From Winogradskyella marincola (GTDB taxonomy: Bacteria; Bacteroidota; Bacteroidia; Flavobacteriales; Flavobacteriaceae): DNA of 64,000 nt. Location: NCBI RefSeq assembly GCF_029624125.1, contig NZ_JARSBN010000005.1, forward strand, positions 186,001 to 250,000, in the 5' to 3' direction. Position 1 is the first letter of the stretch. Every line of letters starts with the position of its first letter. The notes under the pieces were generated by a model. That model saw nothing but the letters and a program-made list of their open reading frames with translations, was not told the origin of the DNA and ran no database searches. Below are positions 44,284-52,927 of this stretch, piece by piece. The position numbers and the translations under genes are program-made.

Positions 44284-46323
44284 TTAGTTTACTTCTGGTA
44301 AAAAGTTATACGTTTTGCTATACTCTAACATTTGCTCTGGGAATCCTACTGGCTGCGTTACTTTAATGGCAGTAATTTCACCGTTTTCATCCATCTCTGG
44401 TACTAAAACAGGATTTACAAAACCACTGTAAGGTGGATCTGGATAAGCTTCGTTACGCTTTAAAACTTCTGCGTGAATTGCTTGATCTACCTTAACTCCA
44501 TAACCTTCTACTAAAGCTTCAACAGCAGCATAATCTCCTTCAGATTTAATACGCTGTGTTTCTCTTAATAACTGACCAAAAAGTTCATGTAACTTATCGT
44601 AATCATTAATATTAAAATATGTTTTTCCATCTCTGGTAACCTTTTCAATAACGTTGTCTGCTTTTCCTTTTTCGAATACCCAAGCAGAAACCCATTGACG
44701 GTTTCTCATATGTGCTTCCTCTACGTCGTCACCTAAATTCAAACGAACTAGCTGAGTCATAAGTCCATTTCTTATGTAACCATCGTAAGCTGCTTTTCCT
44801 ACAGATTTCCAATCGTCAACTAATCCTAAATCTTGAAGTTTAGAATCGTATAAATAATATAAACCTACTAAATCTGCACGTCCTTCTTCTAGAGTAGATG
44901 CATAGTTCTTTAATGTTTCTTTAGTCTCTCCTACTCCAGGATTTAACTGACCAGATGCATGACCTATAACTTCGTGCAATGCTGTGTGAAGCTTGTCTGC
45001 TAATTGCCCATACTTTTCTTCAAGTTGTAACTCTTCTTCATCGTGTACAAACTCTTTTAAACGACCAGAACCTTTTGAATTTGCATAAGCTTCAATAATG
45101 TTACCTAGAGATACAGATTTACTTCCAACTTCCTTTCTAATCCAGTTGGCATTTGGTAAGTTAACACCAATTGGAGTACTTGGTGATGCATCACCTGCTT
45201 CACCAGCAACAGCAACTACTTTGTACGTAACACCTACTACACTATCCTTTTTGTGCTCATCCATTAAAGGAGAATTATCTTCAAACCACTGCGCGTTATC
45301 CGATAACACTTTCATTCTTTTAGACATTTCAAAATCATTGATTTGTACAATTGTCTCATAAGAACCTCTGTATCCTAATGGATCGTTATATACTTCAATA
45401 AAACTATTAATGTAATCTACATTACCTTCGGTAGCTGCTGTCCAAGCAACATTGTAATCATCCCAGGTTTGTAAATCTCCAGTTTTATAATACTGAATTA
45501 ATAATCCTAATGCATCTCCTTGTGCTTTGTTTTCTGCAACACCTTGTGCTTTTTCTAACCACTTAACGATTTCATCTATTGCAGAACCGTAAAGCCCTCC
45601 AGATTTATATACACGCTCTTTTAATACACCATCTTCCTTTACTAACTGTGAGTTTAACCCATAAGATAAAGGCTGGTTAGGATTTGGTGATTTTTTTGCT
45701 GCATAGAATTTTTCTACATCAGCATTAGTAACATTTGGTCCGTAAAAATTTACCGCAGATAATGCAACGTTGTCTACACCTTTAGCTTGATTTACTTTCT
45801 TAGAATCCTCATCATTAAAGATCACATCAAAAGCAACACCATCTAATTTGGTGCTTGTTACTTTTAATAATTCATTTAAGTAATCTTTAGAAAACGTAGG
45901 CTTTAACTTGTCGTTAGAATAGTGATGATGAATACCATTACTAAACCAAACACGTTTTAAGTATTCTTCAAAAGCCATCCAATCTTTAGAAGTTTTATCT
46001 CCAGAATAGTTACTGTAAACGTTCTCTAAAGCTTTACGGATTTTAAGGTTGTGTCTGTAGTTTTGATCCCACATGATGTCACGACCTGCTAAACCAGCTT
46101 GAGTTAAATAGTACACTAATTTCTGTTCTTTTAGACTTAAATTATCCCATCCAGAAATTTGATAACGTAAGATTTTAATGTCGGCAAATTGCTCTACATT
46201 AAAATCAAATTCTCCTGCTACTTTTTCTGTAGTATCGTCCTTTACTGGCTCTTTACTGTCATTTTTACAAGACCAAGCAAAAACCGCTATAAAGCAAATT
46301 GCAAATATTGATTTTAAGTTCAT
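44284..46323 (-). CDS. M49 (dipeptidyl-peptidase III-like) lipoprotein
   Basis: The ATG at 46323 gives a lipobox (IAVFAWSC, Cys 19); an in-frame extension to 46374 was rejected. The catalytic zinc motif is HEVIGH (TALHEVIGHASGQ), the HExxGH form unique to family M49, followed by TLEEGRADLVGLYYL (EExRAD), which supplies the third ligand. Family M49 removes dipeptides from peptide N-termini. Unlike the cytosolic eukaryotic enzyme, this one is exported and lipid-anchored. At about 680 residues it is near normal. Homologues in this phylum are sometimes mislabelled dihydrofolate reductase; nothing here supports that. Confidence 0.9.
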   Translation of the reverse strand: MNLKSIFAICFIAVFAWSCKNDSKEPVKDDTTEKVAGEFDFNVEQFADIKILRYQISGWDNLSLKEQKLVYYLTQAGLAGRDIMWDQNYRHNLKIRKALENVYSNYSGDKTSKDWMAFEEYLKRVWFSNGIHHHYSNDKLKPTFSKDYLNELLKVTSTKLDGVAFDVIFNDEDSKKVNQAKGVDNVALSAVNFYGPNVTNADVEKFYAAKKSPNPNQPLSYGLNSQLVKEDGVLKERVYKSGGLYGSAIDEIVKWLEKAQGVAENKAQGDALGLLIQYYKTGDLQTWDDYNVAWTAATEGNVDYINSFIEVYNDPLGYRGSYETIVQINDFEMSKRMKVLSDNAQWFEDNSPLMDEHKKDSVVGVTYKVVAVAGEAGDASPSTPIGVNLPNANWIRKEVGSKSVSLGNIIEAYANSKGSGRLKEFVHDEEELQLEEKYGQLADKLHTALHEVIGHASGQLNPGVGETKETLKNYASTLEEGRADLVGLYYLYDSKLQDLGLVDDWKSVGKAAYDGYIRNGLMTQLVRLNLGDDVEEAHMRNRQWVSAWVFEKGKADNVIEKVTRDGKTYFNINDYDKLHELFGQLLRETQRIKSEGDYAAVEALVEGYGVKVDQAIHAEVLKRNEAYPDPPYSGFVNPVLVPEMDENGEITAIKVTQPVGFPEQMLEYSKTYNFLPEVN

Positions 46324-46351
46324 ATTATAAGTTAGTTTTTTTGAATTCTCA

Positions 46352-46359
46352 CAAATGTA
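46352..46359 (-). promoter_or_regulatory. -7 element TACATTTG for the M49 gene
   Basis: Perfect TAnnTTTG on the minus strand, 28 bases before ATG 46323. Confidence 0.5.
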
Positions 46360-46379
46360 ACACTTATAAGACAAATTAC

Positions 46380-46387
46380 TATCTTTG
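46380..46387 (+). promoter_or_regulatory. -7 element TATCTTTG for the SRPBCC-fluC unit
   Basis: Perfect TAnnTTTG 23 bases before ATG 46411, facing away from the M49 promoter. Confidence 0.55.
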
Positions 46388-46410
46388 GATAACTACTAAA
46401 TAAAACTAAA

Positions 46411-47424
46411 ATGAAGGCTCTAAAATATATACTGTTACTGCTCCTTATTCTATTTATTGGATTATCAATATACATTGCAGTACAACCAAATTCTTTTGAA
46501 GTTACGCGAACCCGAAACATAAAAGCTCCTCAAGAAGTACTGTATAATAAAATTATAGATTTTGAAACTTGGAAAGACTGGTCGTCTTGGATTGAAGCGG
46601 ATCCTGAAATGAAACTAACCTTCCCTGAAAAACACGAAGGTGTAGGTGGCTCATATTCTTGGGAAGATAAAGATGGTGTTGGCACTATGACAACTGTTGC
46701 GGCCAATCCTCACAATTCTATTACCCAAGAAATGCAGATTGCTGAATTTCCTAAATCTGATGTATCCTGGAAACTGGAACCTAAAGAAGATGGCTCTACA
46801 GATGTAACCTGGTCTATCTCTGGAAAAAATCTACCCTTTGGTTTTAAACTTGTTTCCACTCTTATGGGAGGTATGGAAAAACTAATTGGTCCTAATTATG
46901 AACGTAGTTTAGAAAAATTAGATAGCATTACACAAGAAGATATGAAGCGTTTTGAAGTCACAATAAATGGCGTCACTGAATATGGTGGTGGCTACTACCT
47001 ATACAAAACGACTAATGCCAATTCTCAAAACATTAGTGCTAAAATGGGCGAAAATTTTGGTGCCATTATGATGTTTATGGGTAAAAATGGTATAAAACAA
47101 TCTGGAATGCCACTAACAGTATACAACGATATGAGTTCTACTGATGTAATAATGAGTAATGGAATTCCTGTAAAAGAAAAAATCGTATTACCAGAAGGTT
47201 CTGATGTTTCTATTAACTTCATTCCGAATATAAAAGTTTTAAAAACTACTTTTAAAGGTAACTACACCAATTTACCTAAGGCCTGGGAAGCTACTATGAA
47301 GCATTTAGCAGAAAACAATTTAGAACAATCTGAAGAAAAGCCTTTTGAAATCTACACCACTGACCCAGGAAATTATCCAAATCCCGCAGATTGGGTTACC
47401 GAAATCTACATTCCTATAAAATAG
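46411..47424 (+). CDS. Membrane-anchored SRPBCC plus GyrI-like domain protein
   Basis: One N-terminal membrane helix (about 5-24) is followed by a SRPBCC/polyketide-cyclase-like domain (TRTRNIKAPQEVLYNKIIDF, about 30-165). A GyrI-like/AraC effector-binding-type domain follows (about 180-337: RFEVTINGVTEYGGGYYLYK to DWVTEIYIPIK). Both folds bind small hydrophobic ligands; the ligand is unknown. The stop TAG is directly followed by the fluC ATG (0 bases), so the genes are co-translated or coupled. No HTH is present, so it is probably not itself a transcription factor. Confidence 0.82.
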   Translation: MKALKYILLLLLILFIGLSIYIAVQPNSFEVTRTRNIKAPQEVLYNKIIDFETWKDWSSWIEADPEMKLTFPEKHEGVGGSYSWEDKDGVGTMTTVAANPHNSITQEMQIAEFPKSDVSWKLEPKEDGSTDVTWSISGKNLPFGFKLVSTLMGGMEKLIGPNYERSLEKLDSITQEDMKRFEVTINGVTEYGGGYYLYKTTNANSQNISAKMGENFGAIMMFMGKNGIKQSGMPLTVYNDMSSTDVIMSNGIPVKEKIVLPEGSDVSINFIPNIKVLKTTFKGNYTNLPKAWEATMKHLAENNLEQSEEKPFEIYTTDPGNYPNPADWVTEIYIPIK

Positions 47425-47790
47425 ATGAAACAACTCATTCTCGTTTTTATTGGTGGTGGATTTGGAAGTACACTTCGTTACCTCATAGGAAAATGGCTAA
47501 ACAGTAACCAAACAGGTATTCCTTACGGTACTTTTGCCGCCAACATTATTGGTAGTTTATTAATTGGGATTATCCTTGGGCTTGCTGCCAAAAATGATAG
47601 TCTTACACAAAACCAAACCTTGCTACTTGCAACCGGTTTTTGTGGTGGTTTTACCACATTTTCAACCTTTGCTTATGAGAATCATGTGTTTTTAAAATCA
47701 GGCGATTTTATGACTTTTGCGATTTATACTATTGCTAGTTTTATTGTTGGCTTTTTAGCTGTGTTCTTAGGAATGTATTTGGTTAAGTAA
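47425..47790 (+). CDS. fluC: Fluoride exporter FluC/CrcB
   Basis: A 121-residue membrane protein with four helices, acting as a dual-topology dimer to expel fluoride. Motifs are GGGFGSTLRYLIGKWLN, GTFAANIIGSLLIGIILG and ATGFCGGFTTFSTFAYE, the last containing the conserved Phe/Ser/Thr fluoride track. It starts immediately after the previous stop. No fluoride riboswitch consensus is visible upstream. Confidence 0.95.
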   Translation: MKQLILVFIGGGFGSTLRYLIGKWLNSNQTGIPYGTFAANIIGSLLIGIILGLAAKNDSLTQNQTLLLATGFCGGFTTFSTFAYENHVFLKSGDFMTFAIYTIASFIVGFLAVFLGMYLVK

Positions 47791-47803
47791 AAACCCATCT
47801 AAA

Positions 47804-47820
47804 TCTTCCCAAAGGGAAGA
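47804..47820. repeat. Hairpin TCTTCCC/GGGAAGA, possible weak terminator or dispersed repeat
   Basis: A 7-bp perfect stem with loop AAA lies between the convergent fluC and DUF1684 genes. There is only a weak T run (ACTTTAAAT), so it is a poor terminator. Confidence 0.45.
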
Positions 47821-47846
47821 CTTTAAATACTGGCTTAGAACATAGT

Positions 47847-48449
47847 TTACTTCTTAAAAGCCTTTACTCCTGCTTCAACTTTTAGTGGCAAATAATTTTC
47901 CCTAGGTACAATTGGACAAGAATACTTTTCGTTATATGCACAATAAGGATTATAAGCTTTGTTGAAATCTATTTCTATTTCATTTTCCTCAGGAATTCTT
48001 AAATCAATATAGCGTCCTCCTCCATAAGTTGTGTCGCCATTAGTATCATCTAAAAAAGGTAAAAACAAATAATCTTCATAGCCTTCAGTAGTCATTAATT
48101 CTTTACCTTGATACACATTTAATTGAAAACTCTGCCCTTTCAACTCAAACGTTAGAATACCAAACACACGTTCTTCAGACTCTCTACTTGTAGTTGTTTT
48201 CATTTTAAACCACTTTGTTTCAGGTGTTCTCTTCAACACGGCTTTTACAACAAAAGTGCTATCAAATTTGAAAAAATCTAAACCTTTAAACTTTTTTAAA
48301 TCTTTTTTCTTTAATGGCGACTTACTAGCATCTTTAAAATCAGCATTCATTTCTTTTTGCCATTCAGTTTCACCACTTAATGCTTGCTTGTCTTGTGCAC
48401 ATGCAACTGTACACACCAATAAAAAAATTAAAAAAAAGTTTTTCATCAT
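47847..48449 (-). CDS. DUF1684 exported protein
   Basis: ATG at 48449 or 48446 (MMKNFFLIFLLVCTVACAQ) starts the signal peptide. A TTG extension to 48467 overlaps the promoter and was rejected. The body matches DUF1684: KFKGLDFFKFD, then a beta-rich core and the C-terminal GDTTYGGGRYIDL and FNKAYNPYCAYNEKYSCPIVP. The clustered YNPYCAY/YSCP motif is characteristic. Function is not known. Cleavage after ACA-QD or lipid attachment at the Cys are both possible. Confidence 0.85.
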   Translation of the reverse strand: MMKNFFLIFLLVCTVACAQDKQALSGETEWQKEMNADFKDASKSPLKKKDLKKFKGLDFFKFDSTFVVKAVLKRTPETKWFKMKTTTSRESEERVFGILTFELKGQSFQLNVYQGKELMTTEGYEDYLFLPFLDDTNGDTTYGGGRYIDLRIPEENEIEIDFNKAYNPYCAYNEKYSCPIVPRENYLPLKVEAGVKAFKK

Positions 48450-48464
48450 TAAATATTTAAAACC

Positions 48465-48472
48465 CAAAAATA
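48465..48472 (-). promoter_or_regulatory. -7 element TATTTTTG for the DUF1684 gene
   Basis: Perfect TAnnTTTG on the minus strand, 15 bases before ATG 48449. Confidence 0.5.
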
Positions 48473-48492
48473 CAACTTATCAAATTTTATTG

Positions 48493-48500
48493 TAGCTTTG
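48493..48500 (+). promoter_or_regulatory. -7 element TAGCTTTG for the MFS leader RNA
   Basis: Perfect TAnnTTTG 180 bases before the MFS ATG. Transcription would start near 48506 and run through the folded leader. Confidence 0.5.
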
Positions 48501-48505
48501 ATTCA

Positions 48506-48656
48506 AGTTATTAAAAAATAATATGTTAACAGTTTATAGATATACCAAACAAACCTGGACAATTTCTTCGGAAATCATTCGGACGTATTATCTATTGTAG
48601 CTATTCCTATATACTATTAAACAATATTTAAAAGTCCGACGTAACCGTCGGACTTT
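48506..48656 (+). promoter_or_regulatory. Structured leader: candidate riboswitch or attenuator before the MFS gene
   Basis: A long closing helix pairs 48532-48544 with 48608-48622 (13 bp, two single-base bulges). Inside it is a hairpin ATTTC-TTCG-GAAAT (48562-48575) with the very stable C(UUCG)G loop. An intrinsic terminator follows and ends 20 bases before the MFS start. TCGGAC (48579-48584) could pair with GTCCGA (48634-48639), the left terminator arm, as an anti-terminator. With no promoter after the terminator, the MFS gene must be read through it. I match no known riboswitch class. Confidence 0.55.
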
Positions 48657-48660
48657 TTAT
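48630..48660 (+). terminator. Intrinsic terminator in the MFS leader
   Basis: AAAGTCCGAC (48631-48640) pairs with GTCGGACTTT (48647-48656), followed by TTAT. No ORF precedes it on this strand for more than 800 bases, so it ends a leader or a small RNA. Confidence 0.85.
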
Positions 48661-48680
48661 TTTTATATCAATCAACCAAA

Positions 48681-49892
48681 ATGAAAACATTATTCAACAA
48701 TTACTTTAAAACCTTTAATGGTTTATCTAATGAAGTTTGGTGGCTTGCGCTCATTACATTTATTAATCGTGCAGGTACAATGGTCATTCCGTTTTTAACC
48801 TTATATCTCGAAGAAGACAAAAGTTTATCATTATCACAAATCAGTTGGGTAATGAGTGCTTTTGGACTTGGCTCTGTTGCTGGTACGTGGATTGGCGGAA
48901 AACTTACTGACTCTATTGGCTACTACAAGGTTATGGTAAGAAGTCTTTTTAGTACTGGTATCTTATTTATTGCTTTACAGTTTTTAGACACTTTTGCAGG
49001 TATTTGCTTAGCTATATTTTTTGTTATGCTTGTTGCAGACACCTTTAGACCTGCAATGTTTGTGGCCATGAGCGTATACAGCAAACCAGAAAACAAAACA
49101 CGCTCTGTAACATTGATAAGACTTGCTATAAACCTTGGTTTTTCGGCTGGGCCTGCTGTTGGTGGATTAATCATTTCCACAATGGGTTATGGTGGTTTAT
49201 TCTGGGTAGATGGTGTTACTTGTATATTGGCAACACTGTTATTGATTTCTGTTTTAAATCCTAGAAAAGCAAAACCATTAGACGAAACTAAAGTTGAAAA
49301 CCCAGAATCTGTATACAGCGACAAACCGTTTTGGGTGTTTTTTGTAGCTATGGTAATTTTTGGTATAGTATTCTTACAGTATTTTTCTACAATGCCTTTG
49401 TATTACAAAGAAGTACACACGTTAACACCTGTTGAAATTGGATTGCTTTTAGGTTTAAATGGCTTGTTCATTTTTTTATTAGAGATGCCATTAATCCATT
49501 GGTTAGAGCAGTTAAAACGTTCAAAAATTGGCTTAACCTTATTCGGGTTATTACTTACAGCGATTAGCTTTTTGGTCATTAACCTAACCTCGTGGACTGG
49601 CATATTGGTTATTGGTATTTTATTTATGACTGTTGGCGAGATGATTGCCTTTCCGTTTTCTAACGCATTTGCAATGGAACGTGCCAAAAAAGGAAAGCAA
49701 GGCGAGTATCTTTCTATGTACGTAATGACATTTTCCATTGCGCACATTTTTGGGCATAATATTGGTCTAAGATTGGTTGATAATTTAGGGTACGACACTA
49801 CTTGGTTTATTATGTTAGCACTTAGTTTTGTTGGTGTTTTATTACTATTATATTTAAAAAGAATGTTAATAAAAGAACGTAATTTGAGTTAA
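48681..49892 (+). CDS. Major facilitator superfamily transporter
   Basis: A 403-residue inner-membrane protein with about 12 hydrophobic segments. The motif-A loop GSVAGTWIGGKLTDSIGYYK (about residues 58-77) is a clear MFS signature; DTFRPAMFVAMSVYSK and RLAINLGFSAGPAVGGLI are typical of drug/H+ antiporters of the TetA/YajR type. The substrate is unknown. Expression is probably controlled by the structured leader and terminator just upstream. ypdA follows 31 bases after the stop. Confidence 0.9.
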   Translation: MKTLFNNYFKTFNGLSNEVWWLALITFINRAGTMVIPFLTLYLEEDKSLSLSQISWVMSAFGLGSVAGTWIGGKLTDSIGYYKVMVRSLFSTGILFIALQFLDTFAGICLAIFFVMLVADTFRPAMFVAMSVYSKPENKTRSVTLIRLAINLGFSAGPAVGGLIISTMGYGGLFWVDGVTCILATLLLISVLNPRKAKPLDETKVENPESVYSDKPFWVFFVAMVIFGIVFLQYFSTMPLYYKEVHTLTPVEIGLLLGLNGLFIFLLEMPLIHWLEQLKRSKIGLTLFGLLLTAISFLVINLTSWTGILVIGILFMTVGEMIAFPFSNAFAMERAKKGKQGEYLSMYVMTFSIAHIFGHNIGLRLVDNLGYDTTWFIMLALSFVGVLLLLYLKRMLIKERNLS

Positions 49893-49923
49893 AATTTCGA
49901 ATTGCGTTACCTTTATAAAACCT

Positions 49924-50901
49924 ATGAAAAAAACAGATTTAGACATCATAATTATTGGCGCAGGACCTATTGGGATTGCCTGCGCCTTAGAATGTAAAAA
50001 ACATAACTGGAACTACGCTGTCATTGAAAAAGGCGCATTAACCAATTCACTTTTTAATTATCCTTTGAATATGACCTTTTTTTCAACTTCTGAAAAGCTG
50101 GAAATTGACGATATTCCTTTTATAAGCAACAATCCTAAACCAACCAGAAACGAAGCTTTAGAGTACTACCGAAGAGTGGCAACCTCAAATCAATTAAACA
50201 TTAAATTGTATGAAGAAGTAGCAACTATTAACAAGGTTGAAAATCATTTTGAAGTCATTACCAGCAAAAGCCATTACAAAGCAAAAAAAGTCATTATAGC
50301 GACTGGGTTTTATGACATACCAAACTTGCTGAATGTACCTGGCGAAGATTTGCCAAAAGTGTTTCATTATTACAAGGAAGCACATCCTTTTACTTTGCAA
50401 AATATTGCTGTTGTTGGTGCCAGTAATTCGTCTGTAGATGCGGCTTTAGAAATATACCGCAAAGGTGGAAATGTTACAATGATTGTTCGAGGCGAAAGTA
50501 TTGGCGAGCGTGTAAAATATTGGGTAAGACCAGATATTATCAACCGAATTGAAGAGGGCAGCATTAAAGCCTATTTTAATTCTGAAATTATTAAAATTGA
50601 AAAACATCAGATTACTGTCAAAACACCTGATGGCGAAATCATTTTACCAAACGATTATGTCGTGGCTTTAACGGGTTACCAACCTAATTTTAAGTTTTTG
50701 AATAAAGCAGGAATTGAATTTTCTAAAGACGAACGTCATATTCCCTTCTACGACGACAAAACAATGGAATCTAATATAAAAGGGTTGTATCTCGCAGGTG
50801 TAATTTGTGGTGGAATGGAAACGCACAAATGGTTTATTGAAAACTCTCGCATTCACGCTAAAATGATTGCAGAGCATATCAAATTAAAACAAAAACTATG
50901 A
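49924..50901 (+). CDS. ypdA: YpdA-family flavin reductase (putative bacillithiol disulfide reductase)
   Basis: A 325-residue thioredoxin-reductase-like flavoprotein. FAD motif IIGAGPIGIACALEC is at the N-terminus, a second dinucleotide motif VVGASNSSVDAALEIYRKG follows (about 162-180), and the family-specific NPKPTRNEALEYYRRVA is present. It lacks the CxxC of thioredoxin reductase, as expected for YpdA, which reduces oxidised bacillithiol with NADPH. It overlaps the next gene by 4 bases (ATGA), so the two are translationally coupled. Confidence 0.93.
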   Translation: MKKTDLDIIIIGAGPIGIACALECKKHNWNYAVIEKGALTNSLFNYPLNMTFFSTSEKLEIDDIPFISNNPKPTRNEALEYYRRVATSNQLNIKLYEEVATINKVENHFEVITSKSHYKAKKVIIATGFYDIPNLLNVPGEDLPKVFHYYKEAHPFTLQNIAVVGASNSSVDAALEIYRKGGNVTMIVRGESIGERVKYWVRPDIINRIEEGSIKAYFNSEIIKIEKHQITVKTPDGEIILPNDYVVALTGYQPNFKFLNKAGIEFSKDERHIPFYDDKTMESNIKGLYLAGVICGGMETHKWFIENSRIHAKMIAEHIKLKQKL

Positions 50902-51380
50902 AAGAAGACTGGGAAAAATTACCACTATTCCAAAAGGCAGAAGACATATTAAATCTTGTAGAGCATTTGGTAAAAGCCGTTGAGCAGACAGACATAGAAT
51001 TTAAAAAAGAAATTGAAGCAGAAATGCTACAAAACAACCTCCATTATCTTAGAAAAAATGCGATGATTATTCCTGCTAAAATTGCTAGTGTGGCCAGTGA
51101 GGACACACCATATGATTTAAAAATGGAAAATGCTACCATCATAAGAAAAGCCGCAAGAGAACTTATAACCGATGCCCGAGGATTACAAATGCACGGCTAT
51201 AAGGATGAGGAATACCTAGACTTGTTACGTAACGAAATAGATGAATTTAGAATACTTTTTGCTGAGTGGGTTAAAACCTTTGATATATGGAACTACATCA
51301 TAGATCGTTGGGGACTTTTTAATCCGCCAGGTATAAATTACGACGATCACGACCCAGATGATGATATTCCCTTTAACTAA
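50898..51380 (+). CDS. Small helical protein coupled to ypdA
   Basis: 160 residues, no signal or membrane segment, strongly helical (likely a four-helix bundle). It opens with KLPLFQKAEDILNLVEHLVK, resembling LPVYQKAMDIIMLSRSI in the protein at 51966. Residues 75-130 are rich in charged helix (AARELITDARGLQMHGY, EYLDLLRNEIDEFRILFAEW). The acidic tail is NYDDHDPDDDIPFN. Function is unknown; translational coupling with ypdA suggests a link to thiol or redox metabolism. Confidence 0.8.
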   Translation: MKEDWEKLPLFQKAEDILNLVEHLVKAVEQTDIEFKKEIEAEMLQNNLHYLRKNAMIIPAKIASVASEDTPYDLKMENATIIRKAARELITDARGLQMHGYKDEEYLDLLRNEIDEFRILFAEWVKTFDIWNYIIDRWGLFNPPGINYDDHDPDDDIPFN

Positions 51381-51405
51381 GATAATTTTTTTGATGAAGA
51401 TTAAA

Positions 51406-51849
51406 TCACTTTAAAGGCTTAATCTCACTATGTTTTACCACGTGAGATAATACAATCTGTGTTTTAGTTTCTCCATAAGTAATTAATTGGTCTATGAACG
51501 TTTCTAAGTGTTTTTGATTTTTTAAGACCACTTCCATTACAATATTTTCGTTTCCTGTAATTCGGTAGCAGTTTACAACTTCGTCGTAGGTTTTTACTTT
51601 TTCCAGAAAGGGTTTCAACATTCCCATAAATGCTCTTAAGGTAATTAATGCCTTTAACTGATAGCCAGCTTCAAAAGGCGAAACAAAAGTGGTATATCCT
51701 TGAATAATTTCGGCATCTTCCATCTTTTTAATACGCTCACTTACAGCAGGTGAGGTAATACCAACACGTCTTCCAATCTCTGTATTAGACATACGCGCAT
51801 TTTGTTGCAGACACTTTAAAATCTTCCAATTGAGTTTATCAATAACCAT
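51406..51849 (-). CDS. Lrp/AsnC-family transcriptional regulator
   Basis: 147 residues: an N-terminal HTH (NTEIGRRVGITSPAVSERIK, about 19-38) and a C-terminal RAM ligand-binding domain (KALITLRAFMGMLKPFLEKV, NCYRITGNENIVMEVVLK). Members respond to amino acids and control their metabolism. It stands alone between two plus-strand helical protein genes, so its targets are not evident from context. Confidence 0.93.
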   Translation of the reverse strand: MVIDKLNWKILKCLQQNARMSNTEIGRRVGITSPAVSERIKKMEDAEIIQGYTTFVSPFEAGYQLKALITLRAFMGMLKPFLEKVKTYDEVVNCYRITGNENIVMEVVLKNQKHLETFIDQLITYGETKTQIVLSHVVKHSEIKPLK

Positions 51850-51965
51850 TTAAAGAAATAATTTAAAATAACATAAATATTAAAGCTAATATAATATTTA
51901 ACCTTAAATATTAAAGTTAAATCTCATTTTTCTTGAGTAATTTCGTAACAATTGCTATTGAAATT

Positions 51966-52361
51966 ATGAGTTACCACCTACCTTCGCATTTATCAGAACT
52001 GCCTGTATATCAAAAGGCAATGGATATTATTATGCTTTCGAGAAGTATCTCGACATACATTAATCACGATTTATCTTATTTGAACGAAGATGGTACAGAA
52101 GATAGCGACATTTACTTTTCTGGCGATATTGTGCAACAATCCACAAACCTGGCACCAGAAATTATTAATGCAGAACGCGAGCGTCATTCTGACAAAAAAC
52201 ACAAACATCTAGATAGCCTAGAGCGTTTAACCAGCAAACTATACAGTAACTGCAGACGTTTAGAGCGTTCTAAGAGTAACGGTAAAGATTATTTACCGCT
52301 TTTACGTGGCGAAATCAGAACCTTTAGAAAACTGAAGCGCAATTGGATGCTAACACTTTAA
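51966..52361 (+). CDS. Small helical protein related to the ypdA-coupled protein
   Basis: 131 residues from ATG 51966 (the in-frame TTG at 51933 was rejected). It is helical and cytosolic. The start HLSELPVYQKAMDIIMLSRS parallels the protein at 50898, and both end in LLRGEIRTFRKL / LLRNEIDEFRIL. Family unknown; it may be a distant four-helix bundle like the rRNA-intervening S23 type. The last 4 bases overlap the convergent sigZ end. Confidence 0.75.
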   Translation: MSYHLPSHLSELPVYQKAMDIIMLSRSISTYINHDLSYLNEDGTEDSDIYFSGDIVQQSTNLAPEIINAERERHSDKKHKHLDSLERLTSKLYSNCRRLERSKSNGKDYLPLLRGEIRTFRKLKRNWMLTL

Positions 52362-52897
52362 TTACAAACCTTACAATCCTTTTTATCTTTAATCTCGCCA
52401 ACTAAATGACCTTCATCGTTCATTTGGTAGCCACAACAATCCATAAAACCTTGAGCTATTTGTTTTCTGGCACGTTGTATTTGAGATTTAACTGTTGGTA
52501 AGGAAAGGTTTAAACGCTCAGCGACTTCTTGTTGTTTTAAACCCATAATGTCTGACAAGAAAATGGGTTCTCTGTATTTTTTTGGCAAGTTTACTAGAAT
52601 ACCTCTTAAGCAATCTTTTTCGGTATGCTCTGGATTTAAAGTTGTATCCTCAGCTTCAAAACCATTCAGTTCAACTTTAATTTTTGAAGTTTTAAAATGG
52701 TCTAAAACAGTATATCTGGCCACAGAAAACAGCCAAGGTTTTAGCTTGTCGTCATCTCGTAAAGTATGAAGTTTTGTATGTACCTTAATAAAAGTGTCTT
52801 GCAGAATATCATCTGCAATATTAACATCATTAGTTTTACTAATTATAAAACGTTTTATGTCTGATGAATAGGTGTCCCAAGCTTCTTTAGTAGTCAT
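52358..52897 (-). CDS. sigZ: RNA polymerase sigma factor SigZ (ECF family)
   Basis: A 179-residue ECF sigma factor. Region 2 (DDILQDTFIKVHTKLHTLRD, about 29-48) and region 4 (LSDIMGLKQQEVAERLNLSL, TVKSQIQRARKQIAQGF) are clear. After region 4 comes a short Cys-containing tail (DCCGYQMNDEGHL, ending DCKVCN), a SigZ feature that could bind a metal or sense redox state. No anti-sigma gene is adjacent. Upstream on the same strand are a metallothionein-like gene and a DUF3703 gene with matching promoter motifs, which may be its regulon. Confidence 0.92.
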   Translation of the reverse strand: MTTKEAWDTYSSDIKRFIISKTNDVNIADDILQDTFIKVHTKLHTLRDDDKLKPWLFSVARYTVLDHFKTSKIKVELNGFEAEDTTLNPEHTEKDCLRGILVNLPKKYREPIFLSDIMGLKQQEVAERLNLSLPTVKSQIQRARKQIAQGFMDCCGYQMNDEGHLVGEIKDKKDCKVCN

Positions 52898-52927
52898 AAT
52901 AAATCGTATATCACTATTAATCAGTTA

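Noticed and set aside
48506..48656. Fluoride riboswitch for the MFS leader
   Set aside because: fluC is near but on a separate unit upstream, and the leader lacks the short conserved fluoride aptamer pattern.
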